64,000 bases of DNA from Anarhynchus alexandrinus (GCA_008711295.1 VUYV01000062.1:1021309-1085308), one strand, 5' to 3'; shown: positions 1 to 10,761, counted from the stretch's first letter. A program made the numbers and translations. The notes: generated from the letters alone by a model not told the origin.

Positions 1-403
1 TATAGGCAACGCAGCTTCAAGTCCATGCTGGGTTTCCAGCGAGAGCGTTGAGATCACAGAGAGGAGCAATGCTCCAAGACACAGAGACTGATTACTGCTA
101 GCCTTGCCCGAGACCTCTTCTCCCACAGCAAGACACACAGCTTGTTTCACTCTCCACAAAAAAAAAAACCTACAAGGCCTCTTTTCTTTCTAAGCAAGCA
201 ACAAGAGAGGCCTTTTGGTAACTCTTATCTGGCAGACCATACTCCATGCTTCCCCCACTGACCCTGACTGAGGGGAAGCAAGAAAATCTGTTCTGCAAGC
301 CCCTTCTCCCTGGCATTTCTGCACTACAGGGGTTCCCCACAGACCCTGAGCCTTCCCCCTCTCCCTCTACACACACCACTGCAGGTGCCTCCAGCAAAAC
401 GCT
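1..403. other. Non-coding flank, no gene seen
   Basis: Mixed-composition sequence with a short A tract near 160-170 and pyrimidine-rich stretches near 340-420. The only open frame (170-397, minus) has no recognisable domain and no splice or start context that would make it convincing. I see nothing else here. Confidence 0.6.
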
Positions 404-1000
404 CTAATCAGCCCCCTCCCAGACCACCTTTCCATTTAAGTGGAAAGCACAGTCCCAGAGGTCACCCTCAGGGACACAGATTGCAGATGCGGCACAGCTG
501 AGGTACACAAGCTGCTTCCAACCTGCTCCCCCCCCAGTCCTCACAGTACTGTCCCCTCCCTCTAAAACTCCACCTGGTGGATGGCCCACACCGTCCCGCT
601 CCGCTCCCCTTACCTGTTGCAGCCCCTTCACCCTGCTCCGGCCAGGGGCTCTCCAGCACTTGCCGCTCTCCGCCTCCCCCTCCCTGGAAGGATCAGGGCT
701 CCGGGGGGCGGGCGAGACGCTCCCCGCCGGGGGCGGCACTGCCGCTGCCGTCCGAGATGCCGCCGCTGAGCGAGCTGCTCCCGGTGACCCCGGAGGAAGG
801 CGCGGCTCTGCCGTCCGCCGGGCAGCGGCTCTGCCTGCCGGCCCTGCCTGCCGCCGCGCAGCCGCCGGCAGGGCTGTGGGCTCCGCTGCCTCTGCGGGCT
901 CCCGGGGAACCGCCGCTCCCAGCCGACTCACCAGGCTTCCAGCTGCACCTGGGGGGGCAGAAGAGGGGAAATTATGTTTTGCCGTGTGGAGCTGTGCGTT
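404..1000. other. CpG-rich patch with minus-strand splice donors
   Basis: GC- and CpG-rich DNA, densest at 690-930. On the minus strand there are two strong 5' splice-site matches: CAG|GTAAGG with the last exon base at 614, and CTG|GTGAGT with the last exon base at 932. Overlapping open frames occur on both strands, but they are proline/arginine/alanine-rich, as expected by chance in GC-rich DNA, and match no family I know. The donors suggest first exons of a minus-strand transcript that leaves the window at its low-coordinate end. This is inference without transcript support. Confidence 0.4.
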
Positions 1001-1189
1001 AACTGTTCCCAGAGTTCACTGCATCGGACTTTCTCTTCTTCCAGACCAAACTCGCTGTCTCCTGCTGGAGTTATTAATCTTTACATTCGCATCGCTGGTG
1101 CGGAAGCGAGTTGGTTTGTTTCTCCCTTTCCACCCCCTCACCCCCACACACACTCCCTAAAAACCCAACAATTAGAAATGTGGATTTTT

Positions 1190-1375
1190 TTTTCCTTTAA
1201 TTCCCCTACATTGTGTAATTATATTCACATTAGAAATCAATCAACTCTGGTCATTACCATTAGTGATATGCTCATAAACCAAACAGTAGTCATGCTAATG
1301 AACTGAATGAAACATGTTGTGTAAATTGATGCTCAACGCTAATCAGCAATAAATTCAATCAGACATTACTTACAT
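1190..1375. promoter_or_regulatory. Candidate AT-rich regulatory element between two CpG-rich blocks
   Basis: An abruptly AT-rich stretch flanked on both sides by CpG-rich DNA. It has several homeodomain-type TAAT cores and an octamer-like ATGCTAAT near 1293-1300. The composition and density of developmental factor sites resemble conserved non-coding elements near neuronal genes. Conservation could not be tested, so this is a candidate only. Confidence 0.3.
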
Positions 1376-1799
1376 CAACCGAAAAACACATCACAGCCGG
1401 GTAAGGCACAGTAGCGGCTCACGTCTGGGGGAACCGCGGACCCGTGCCCAGCAGCCGGCTCAGCAGTGCCACGGCTGCGGGGGCCGGGTACGAGCCCGCC
1501 GGAGCCCTGAGGGAACGGGGCCTGCCCGCCAGGGACGCCTGGGCGGCGGGGCCCGAGGGGAGGCGGCGGGCCGGGGCCCGGCGGGGCGGGAGGGACAGGC
1601 CGCACCTGCCCCGCCGGCTGAGGCGGCGCGCACCGCCGCCCATGGCTCCCGCCCGCTGCCCGCCGAGAAAAGCCGAGGGCGGCCACGGCGGCCCCTCAGC
1701 CGCCCCGCTACCCCACCTCTGCGCCCTCACAGCCCGGCCGGCGGTGCTCGGAGCCGGACCCGCCTGCCTGTTCGGAGGCCGCGGCCGACTCCGCCGCTC

Positions 1800-1810
1800 A
1801 AAATGGCGGC
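1800..1810 (+). promoter_or_regulatory. YY1-type element containing an ATG
   Basis: AAAATGGCGGC is a full match to the YY1 consensus AANATGGCGGC, on the plus strand inside the CpG island. The ATG opens a 13-codon frame that stops unless it is spliced at the GTGAGC donor at 1841. In other vertebrate promoters the element usually sits just downstream of the start site in this orientation, which would imply plus-strand transcription here. Confidence 0.4.
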
Positions 1811-2008
1811 TGCGGCCTGCGGGTCAGCCTCAGCAGCCGCGTGAGCCTCTCCGAGGGCGGGCGGGCGCGCAGAGCCGGCCCCGGCGCTTACCGGCACGGC
1901 GCAGGGAGGCTGCTGCACCCGGGTCCGCTTTCCGGCGGCTTGGTCGTCCCCTCGGAGCCCGTTCTCCTGGAACGCGCCCGGGGTACCGCGGGTCGCAAGG
2001 CCATGAGG

Positions 2009-2019
2009 AAGATGGCGTC
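2009..2019 (+). promoter_or_regulatory. Second YY1-like element next to a splice donor
   Basis: AAGATGGCGTC has one difference from the YY1 consensus and the same orientation as the element about 209 bases upstream. Two ATGs (2002 and 2011) lie in one frame that stays open into the CAG|GTGTGAG donor whose intron would start at 2039. The Kozak context of the second ATG is good (A at -3, G at +4). A short coding first exon is possible but unproven. Confidence 0.3.
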
Positions 2020-2704
2020 GGCCCGCCCGCGCGCACAGGTGTGAGCCTGGCGGCGGGCCTCGCCCCGGCCGGGACCACCGCGGCAGCGGCAGCCCCATCC
2101 CTCGCCGGGCAAACGCCGAAACAAAACGCTCCTTTTACATTTTCCCGCCTGAAACACGGGGCGAAAGCGCCGACTGCGCGGGGAGATGGCCGCAAGCACG
2201 GGCACGGCCGGCCCGGCGCTGCCCTGCGACCCTGCCCGCCCCGTCGGGGCAGCACCGGCCCCGGGAGCACTCGGCCCCGGTGAGGCACCACGCTACCGGC
2301 TCCCCTCCGGCTGCCCGCCGCGCCCTCCGGCCGGATCCGAAGGCTTCTCCGCAGCCTTTCCCGCTCAGGGCCGGCCCCTCGTCTCTGAGGAGAGGAATGA
2401 TGGAAAGGGGGGTTTTGTTTTAAACACAGCCCGTCCGCTGAAGTAACCCCCTCGCGGCTGCCGCGGCACGTTCCCCTTCGCTTCCAGACGCCGCGGCCGG
2501 GGAAGCTCCCGGCGGAGCCGAGGCGGGAGCAGGCTACGAGGCCGGGCCGCTCCCCCGGGGCACCGGCGAAGGCTCCCCGGCCCGGCAGCGCGCCAGAGGG
2601 GCTTTGGTGCGGGGGCGGCTTTACCTCCAAAGCGCGGATTCTGCGATACGATGCTCTGCTCTCCCCGCCCCGGGGGCCCGCGGCCGCCCCGCTGCTCCGC
2701 GCCC

Positions 2705-2724
2705 CGCGGGCAGCGCTGCCCGCG
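2705..2724. repeat. 20-bp perfect palindrome in the CpG island
   Basis: The sequence is its own reverse complement around the centre at 2714/2715, with core CAGCGCTG and GC-rich arms. It could extrude a short cruciform or bind a symmetric dimer. In DNA this GC-rich it may also be chance. Confidence 0.6.
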
Positions 2725-3149
2725 CGGGGCCTCGCCCGGTCGGATGCGGGCTGGGGGTGGGGTGGGGCGGGTTGGGGGAAGGAGGTCGCTGCGCGGGCGC
2801 GGAACCGGCAAGGCTTTTCCAGGCAGCCACGGCGGCGTTTTGTAATAGCCGCAGAGCAGTGATTTGCTGCGATCGGGGGTAATACAATTTCCAGCTGCAC
2901 AATATTAATGAGATTCTCACAACCAGGGGAAAACTTTCAGCGGAAGGTGGCGGGTTTATTTGCTTCGCGTTAAGGGAGAGAAGGAAAAAATTAAAAAAAA
3001 ATTAAAAAAGGAAAAAAGGCAAGCATCAGCATCATCAGCCCCCGCACCTGCGGCGCTTGCCCGGGCAGCCCCGCGGCTCCCTGCGCCGGTCGGTCCCGGG
3101 GCGGGGGAGGGCGCGGGGCCTCCGCTCGTTCCCTCTCAAACCGGTGATT

Positions 3150-3213
3150 GCTTTTTCCCCTTCTCTTTTTGTTTTTTTTTTTTTCTCTTTTTTTTCGCTC
3201 CCTTTTCTCCCTC
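3150..3213. repeat. Polypyrimidine tract
   Basis: About 64 bases almost entirely of C and T on the plus strand (long T runs broken by C), inside otherwise CpG-rich DNA. Such tracts can form triplex structures and cause polymerase slippage. No coding meaning is apparent: the lysine/arginine-rich frames crossing it are artefacts of the tract. Confidence 0.7.
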
Positions 3214-3740
3214 GCCGGGGTCACGGGAGGCAGGAGCGGCTTCGCTCGCCTTGCCCGTGCCTGTCGCCGGCGGGGGAGCTCTCCCGGGCGGGGCGGCGGC
3301 GGCGGAGCGGGGCGGGAGCGCGGTTAAAGGCTTCGGGGGAAAGTAATAAAGTGTCTCATATTGAGAGAGGCGCGGAGCACCCGACGTGCGGGCTGTCTCG
3401 GGCAGGTTATAACTCCGAATGGAAACAACCCGTCTGCCTCCCGTTATTAACCCTTCTTCATAAATCTCGGCTGTTTCCCCGCACGGCTCCTGGCCAGCGG
3501 CCGCAGGTGCCGCGGCTCCCGGTGAGCTGCTGGCGGGGGGGGGAGGCCGGCCCGCGCCTTCCCCTCTGCGGCGGGGCGCCAATCGCGACATGCGACAGTC
3601 GGCAACCGCGGGGGCGGAAGGCGTTTGGCCCCCGTACCCCGAGGTGACAGAGGAGCGGGTGCTGACCCGCGGCTCACGCGTTGCACTTGGCAATGAAGGG
3701 CCGCGGCCATTCCCGGCTCGGACAGAGGCCGGGGCCGCCC

Positions 3741-3760
3741 CTCCGCGGAGCTCCGCGGAG
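3741..3760. repeat. Doubled 10-bp palindrome (20-bp perfect palindrome)
   Basis: The 10-mer CTCCGCGGAG, itself self-complementary, occurs twice in direct succession, so the 20 bases are also a perfect palindrome. It lies in the CpG-rich region downstream of CBLN1. Function unknown. Confidence 0.75.
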
Positions 3761-3984
3761 CACGGAGCAGCCCGGCGGGGCCGCGCAAAGGCCGGGCCGG
3801 CGAGGCGCCCCCGCGGGTCTATTTCCAGGGCAGGACCTGTGAATAAAGCGAGAAGCGTTGCTTATTGTGGTCGCGTTAATGCCCCCCACCCTTCCTTCCC
3901 CTTGGAGCTAATTAAATTCCTCCCCGGGAGGCGGGGGTCCGCCGCGCCACGCACACAGCCCGGGGGGGGAGGTCGTTTCACCGG

Positions 3985-3990
3985 TTTATT
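3985..3990 (-). terminator. CBLN1: Candidate distal poly(A) signal of CBLN1
   Basis: AATAAA on the minus strand, with a GT-rich stretch (CTGTGTGCGTGG) about 20-40 bases further downstream in the direction of transcription. Use of this signal would give a 3'UTR of roughly 1.25 kb, ending in the AT-rich block at 3990-4245. It could alternatively serve another minus-strand transcript. Confidence 0.4.
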
Positions 3991-4245
3991 TCACATCAAA
4001 GTTTAGATACAATCGAAATCCTCGTACGCACCTTTTAATAAAAGTAGTAATCTCTTTGAGTACTGCAAAATTATAGCATTTACATCTTTAAAAGACTGTA
4101 AACAAAATAATACTAGCAAATAAATAATACTAGCATCGAAGTATACATTGTCAGGTATTTTTAGACGGCCGTATAAAATGCGATCTGGTTTATAGAATAT
4201 AATACAGATAAATGCTATAAATAAGCGGCAATAAGAGTCAGCGGG
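3991..4245 (-). other. CBLN1: AT-rich block, probable distal 3'UTR of CBLN1
   Basis: About 255 bases of strongly AT-rich sequence with sharp borders to GC-rich DNA on both sides (below about 3980 and above about 4250). It immediately precedes the candidate distal poly(A) signal on the minus strand, so it is most easily read as the end of a long CBLN1 3'UTR. No convincing open frame. A separate conserved element is the alternative. Confidence 0.4.
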
Positions 4246-4464
4246 AAACTTCCTAGCGACGGGTCCGCTCGGGCTGCCGGCGCCGCCCGCGGGGCTTGCG
4301 CGACAGCGCCGAGCCGCGGAACCCTGCGCAGGGCACAGAGGGGGAAGGGGGGCTGCGGCTGCGGGGGCTCTCCCGGCCCGCTCCGGCCCCACTGCCGCGG
4401 CCCCGGGACCGCGCCGAGCCTCCTCCCCCCGCCTGCCTGCATTGAGAAACCTTATTTCTGGTTA

Positions 4465-5228
4465 AGAAAAATAAAAGTCCCATTTAAACTTTATTGAATT
4501 AAAGCAAAAATTAATTTTCGATATTCACACATATATTACAGAGTAATAGTAAAAGTTCAATATACTTCCTGGCGTTTAGTTGGGCCACATTGTACAAGAG
4601 CAAAACAAGCATCAAAACATTTAGCAGCCTTAAATTTCACAATCACTCAGAATTACATAGAAATATTGAAATACTCTAGTCAGCCTTGGCTGTGAATAGT
4701 TCTTCGTGTAGAAATTTCTCCTTTAGCCAGCCAGCACACAGCAAGAATTGCATTTTCCCTTCCATCATGGCATCCATGTATTCAAAAATACTTTGCTTTT
4801 TTTTTCTTTTTAAAAGTTAAACTCAGAGAAAGAGTCAAGATTAACATGTTTTAAAAACAAAACTACAAAATATGCTGTAAAGGACAATGAAAATATCTAA
4901 AGTCTACTTGTATGAGGCAGAAACCATGGGGGAACGATGGCAGATTACACCAGTGACACAGAGATGGGAACTAATTTTGTGGGAGGAGAGAGAAGAATAT
5001 AAATGGGGGTTTGATCAATTATAGTGTCTCCCGCCTGTTGGCTGCAACACAACAAAAATAAGTAGTAATTCTTCAAAGCAGATGTACACAAACCTAAGCA
5101 GGATTTAGCTTCTTTAATATTTGAATGTAAAAAGTCTGCTGTCCATGACTCTTTAAACCCAGCTACGACTTGGGAATTCGTAAGAGATTCTGACTCGCGT
5201 CTCTCCCTTTTCTTGGACGAGAAGTGAT
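4465..5228 (-). other. CBLN1: CBLN1 3' untranslated region (proximal form)
   Basis: AT-rich non-coding sequence running from the CBLN1 stop codon to the proximal poly(A) signal, with no intervening gene. Its low GC content contrasts with the CpG-rich DNA beyond 4250 and fits a vertebrate 3'UTR. The end is approximate and the transcript may continue to about 3965. Confidence 0.6.
4490..4495 (-). terminator. CBLN1: Candidate proximal poly(A) signal of CBLN1
   Basis: AATAAA on the minus strand about 735 bases after the CBLN1 stop codon, followed in the transcription direction by a T-rich stretch that could act as a downstream element. Cleavage here would give a 3'UTR of about 0.75 kb. Choice between this and the distal signal cannot be decided from sequence alone. 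Confidence 0.45.
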
Positions 5229-6790
<1,562 letters not shown>

Positions 6791-7402
6791 NNNNNNNNNN
6801 NNNNNNNNNNNNNNNNNNNNNNNNNNNNNNNNNNNNNNNNNNNNNNNNNNNNNNNNNNNNNNNNNNNNNNNNNNNNNNNNNNNNNNNNNNNNNNNNNNNN
6901 NNNNNNNNNNNNNNNNNNNNNNNNNNNNNNNNNNNNNNNNNNNNNNNNNNNNNNNNNNNNNNNNNNNNNNNNNNNNNNNNNNNNNNNNNNNNNNNNNNNN
7001 NNNNNNNNNNNNNNNNNNNNNNNNNNNNNNNNNNNNNNNNNNNNNNNNNNNNNNNNNNNNNNNNNNNNNNNNNNNNNNNNNNNNNNNNNNNNNNNNNNNN
7101 NNNNNNNNNNNNNNNNNNNNNNNNNNNNNNNNNNNNNNNNNNNNNNNNNNNNNNNNNNNNNNNNNNNNNNNNNNNNNNNNNNNNNNNNNNNNNNNNNNNN
7201 NNNNNNNNNNNNNNNNNNNNNNNNNNNNNNNNNNNNNNNNNNNNNNNNNNNNNNNNNNNNNNNNNNNNNNNNNNNNNNNNNNNNNNNNNNNNNNNNNNNN
7301 NNNNNNNNNNNNNNNNNNNNNNNNNNNNNNNNNNNNNNNNNNNNNNNNNNNNNNNNNNNNNNNNNNNNNNNNNNNNNNNNNNNNNNNNNNNNNNNNNNNN
7401 NN
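6791..7402 (-). other. CBLN1: Assembly gap (612 N), must contain CBLN1 exon 1
   Basis: The window has 612 undetermined bases between exon 2 and the GC-rich promoter flank. The visible exons encode 105 residues; the family's usual length is 193, so about 88 codons are missing: the start codon, signal peptide, the N-terminal segment with the two cysteines used for hexamer assembly and neurexin binding, and the first part of the C1q domain. None of that sequence is visible on either side. About 264 coding bases plus some 5'UTR and intron fit a gap of this size if the estimate is right. Extreme GC content and short tandem repeats at the edge explain the failed assembly. Confidence 0.85.
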
Positions 7403-8150
7403 CAACCGGCGCCCGCCGCGCCCCGCCGCCGCCAATGGCCGCGCAGTCCGTCTGCTGCCACCTGACGCCGCCGCTTTTGTGAGGCGGCGCGCGCGCGGGC
7501 GCGGGAGCAGGTGCCGGGAAGCCGCCCGCACCGCACCGCACCGCACCGCGCAGCGCAGCGCCGCGCCGCGCAGCACCGCACAGGTAGGAGCGCCGGGGCG
7601 CGGCGGCACAGCACGGCGCGGGGCTGGGGGGTGAGGGCGCGGAGGAGCGCGGGGCTGGAGAGCCCCCGCGGAGCGGAGCGGAGGGGCCCGCGGCAGGGGG
7701 ACCGGGGCGTCGGGCGGAGGGCCCGGGGGGCGGACCGGGGCCGCGGCTCTCCGCTGTGCGAGGAAGGCTGGAGGGAAATGGGCTGCTGCGCGGCGGGGCA
7801 AAGGCCCGCCGCCGTCCGCGAGCAGAAGTAGCATCATAGGGCGCGCACCGGTCCGCGCCCCCCCGCCGGAGACGGCACCGGGGGATGGGATGCAAAGGCC
7901 CTCCCGTCCCGGGGTGCCCGATCTCCGCTGTCTCCCTCGTCCGCATCCCGCGGAGGGGCCAAGCCAAGGCTGCCCGAGCGAGGAACTTTAAAAGCACACG
8001 GGGAGTTTTGCGGCCGCCCGAGCAGCCGGGCCGGAGGGGGCGGGGGGAGTCGCGCCCCGGTGCCCCCGCAGGGCTCCAGCCTGCAGCGCGGTTTGGGGGC
8101 CGTTGTTATTTCCTAAAGCGCAAAGATTGCTTTGTCTTGGTGGGCACCTG
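7403..8150 (-). promoter_or_regulatory. CBLN1: CBLN1 5' flank and CpG-island promoter
   Basis: CpG-dense sequence directly upstream of the gap on the minus strand, fading near 8100-8150. An inverted CCAAT box (CCAATGG on plus, 7432-7438) lies about 30 bases outside the gap, and the sequence is GC-box-rich throughout. No good TATA box close by; TTTAAA near 7988-7993 is about 500 bases further out. A plus-strand splice donor CAG|GTAGGAG (intron from 7584) suggests possible divergent transcription. The start site is probably within the gap or in the first 200 bases after it. Confidence 0.65.
7526..7551. repeat. CCGCA pentanucleotide repeat
   Basis: Four to five consecutive CCGCA units followed by degenerate GCGCAG/CGCGC units up to about 7580. 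It sits in the CBLN1 promoter, next to the gap, and is likely to vary in length and to hinder sequencing. Confidence 0.8.
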
Positions 8151-9540
8151 ACCAGTGCGCATTCTGGATGTGCTGTCCAAATATTCATAGCCCGGGAGGG
8201 CAAAATAAGAGATTTACTGATGAACCATTAGACACAAAACAACGGGAACAAAATAATATTCTAACTGGCAGATCTGTTTGCGAAATTAAATTCAGAGATA
8301 AAAACTTATAGGGAGTTTGTAGCATCCTCTCTGGGAAATTTAGTATCATCCAAAACTGGGCTCCAGTGCAAATCATTACGAATTTTGGTAAAGGCTTTGA
8401 TTTATTTTACTGTGGTGTTCCCATTGTGCGATTCATAAGATTTTATCTGTTAAGTTGGTCTCTCTCTGAAAACTGCTACAAATAAAACTTTATTCCTGTG
8501 ATTGCTCTGCCAAGTTAAACGTGTGTCCGCAAAGTTGCTCCGGCAGAAGCCTGTGAAGTACCAGAGTTTGCGGTGGGTTGGCGCTGCCTGGCGCCCAGGG
8601 GACGGGACGCAGCTATAACCAATGGCATCGGACCGCAGGGAGGATCAAAATACCCCGCGCTTCATCACAGACATTCAGCAGTGAAGCAGTCTGGAAACCA
8701 GTGCAGTGGCAAAATTGTTACAGTGGTCAGAAAATGAGTGGGAGAGATAATAAAATACAAACAAAACCTCTCTCGCGAAGTAGAAAATGAGATCAAACGG
8801 AGTGGGTGGAGCCACAGCCAGTTAGAAGGTGTGTTATGTTTTACTTCAAGACACATTTATAATGTATTACTACTGCTGACCTTCTCAACTGAGTCAGAAG
8901 TCAGAATCAGAAACTTTTTTAAAAAAAATACAATTAACATTCCTAAATATAAATAAACATTTTGCATCCTTGTCAGTATTGGCGAAATGACATGGGGAAT
9001 TGCAAACTGGAGGAGCACAACTCTGCCCTTTCAAAACTTTTGAGTGCTTGACTGTGTGTTCTTCCGATATACACAGCTTTTTATGCAAAAATATACCTAT
9101 ATTTCTCTTTTAAGATACTTCTCATGCATGACGGATAAGTCAATTCTCTTGTGCTATAGAGCTTTTTATTTGTAGCTTGCCGATTTGAATCCAGGAGGGG
9201 TTTCCCTCCTGAGCTAGAAGCTGCCCTTGATGTTTTGTGGTGACCCCCTGGGAGGGGGCAGGGTGGGCCTTCCTCCCCCTGCTGCCTGGACCGCTCCACG
9301 GGCTCTGACAGACAGAGTTAATAGAAAGAACAAGAGCAGACGGGCCTGGAAAAATGAACAAATCTGTCACTTTTACCAGAAGCCCTATTCCTCACGCAGG
9401 AGGTGGGCAGGCAGGCAAGGGGGGGACGCATAGCTTCCTGTGCCAGACACCGTCGCTGCCACAGACTATCAGTCTTGCACACTTGACTTAGCACTGTAGC
9501 ACCCAGCTTCTGCAGTTCTGGCTTTAATAAAGTAACACCA
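8151..9540. other. CBLN1 upstream intergenic sequence, no gene seen
   Basis: Composition drops to genome background after the CpG island. A short GC-richer patch at 8540-8660 has a CCAAT box (AACCAATGG, 8617-8625) near a TATAA-like string and may be a minor promoter or enhancer. Open frames here are short and unrecognisable. Confidence 0.5.
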
Positions 9541-9544
9541 GCCA

Positions 9545-9905
9545 TGCAAATTAGGCATTACTTCATTTTCATTAAATGTCACATGTGGCGCTAGGCAGTT
9601 ATGTTGATTTTCTCAGTATTGACAACAGCCTCTGACTCGTACTGGGAACAAAGAAGAGACGCTCAGCAGGAGGATGTAGGTACTGATATATAAGAACGTG
9701 GCATAATTAGTGATGTGTGGCAGAGAGCTCCCAAACTAGGAGTGCAGATTTGCAAATCCAGATGTTTACAGAGGGCCAGGAATTACATTACCCCATCTAA
9801 TTACAAACTGCCTTGTTAATCAATGTCATTGAGATACAATAGGGCAATTGTCATTCAGATTAAATGGGAATGGTGTCAAGGTATTAACAAACTGTAATAG
9901 ATGTT
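9545..9905. promoter_or_regulatory. Candidate CBLN1 upstream enhancer
   Basis: AT-rich but non-repetitive stretch with a high density of developmental factor cores: repeated TAAT/ATTA homeodomain sites, GCAAATTAGG, CCTTGTTAATCAATG, a Sox-like ATTGTCATT and CACATGTGG. It lies about 2 kb upstream of the probable CBLN1 start. This pattern resembles conserved enhancers of neuronal genes. Conservation was not tested. Confidence 0.35.
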
Positions 9906-10716
9906 GTAGATACTAGGCTGAAACAAATGTATTTGTCAAGCAGAGCTCTCTATTTGATGTTTGCTTTTAAGAAATACTTTTGTGGATATGGAGAAAATGG
10001 GTGAACTGTCCCATTGCACGGTAACTAGCCATGACCTTGATGTTGACAGATTGACCACAGACTATTAGTTTGGAGAATTCCCCTAATCTTTCATCCATGG
10101 TTAAAGGAAAAAAAAACCAAACCCAACCAACAAACAACTTGGAAATAATCCAGAGGGAAAAAAATGAATGGAATGATCCTTACAAGTCTCTGAAGAACCA
10201 CTTCAGGACTGGTTACTATCCTGCTCAGATCATGAGAGGGTTGCTTATTTTGTTCCAGAAAAATATATGGAGAGACCAAAATAACCTGTTTTTTACCTCT
10301 TACAGAAATAAGGTTAAAGCTCAGAGGTACTGAACCCTTATCTGTAGAAACCAAAACAGAGTTTAGCCACAAAGCAGTTTAAATCATGAGCAGCAGCAAC
10401 ATTACCTGCCCTGCATTACACTGTCAGTGAGCCTTAATCCTATTTTAGGAAAATCATCCTTAGAAACTCAATCTCACTAGACATTTAACTTTAGCTTCAC
10501 TTATGAAGAAAGCCTCTAAGGGGGCAAGCATAAGCTTCTCTGAAAACAAGTACAGAGAAATCTACTGGAAACCTTTATTTTTCCTTCGAGAGAGTAATTT
10601 ATCAAGAGTTTAGCTAGCTGTGTATAAAACCACCTTTTCCCAGACTACTTGGCTTTTGATTTAATCCTTGTTGAGTAAGAAATGCAAGGGCTGGCCCAGA
10701 ACAGGGTAACTTATAT

Positions 10717-10761
10717 GAAATGCAGTTTGTTCACAGTTCTGAAAATGCAGTTTGTTCACTG
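10717..10761. repeat. Two-copy short tandem duplication, period about 25
   Basis: AAATGCAGTTTGTTCAC occurs twice, 25 bases apart, with a short diverged spacer. A local slippage-type duplication; no function suggested. Confidence 0.8.

Larger units (their letters stand above)
1390..3960. promoter_or_regulatory. Large CpG island downstream of CBLN1, putative bidirectional promoter
   Basis: About 2.5 kb of CpG-dense DNA with AT-rich breaks near 2860-3010 and 3390-3480. Plus strand: a perfect YY1-type element AAAATGGCGGC at 1800-1810 and a related AAGATGGCGTC at 2009-2019. Each holds an ATG and is followed within about 40 bases by a possible splice donor (GTGAGC at 1841, CAG|GTGTGAG with the intron starting at 2039). 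Minus strand: good donors CCG|GTAAGC (last exon base 1892) and GAG|GTAAAG (last exon base 2625). YY1 elements just inside a transcript next to a donor are typical of mammalian and avian CpG promoters. No encoded protein is recognisable, so a long non-coding RNA or a gene with a tiny first coding exon is equally possible. Confidence 0.5.

Noticed and set aside
1444..2283. 279-codon plus-strand open frame
   Set aside because: Same compositional artefact; it runs through promoter-like elements and putative splice donors without any protein-like pattern.
1830..2900. 356-codon open frame on the minus strand in CpG-rich DNA
   Set aside because: Composition is arginine/proline/alanine/glycine-rich as expected for chance frames in GC-rich DNA; several overlapping frames on both strands look alike and no domain is recognisable.
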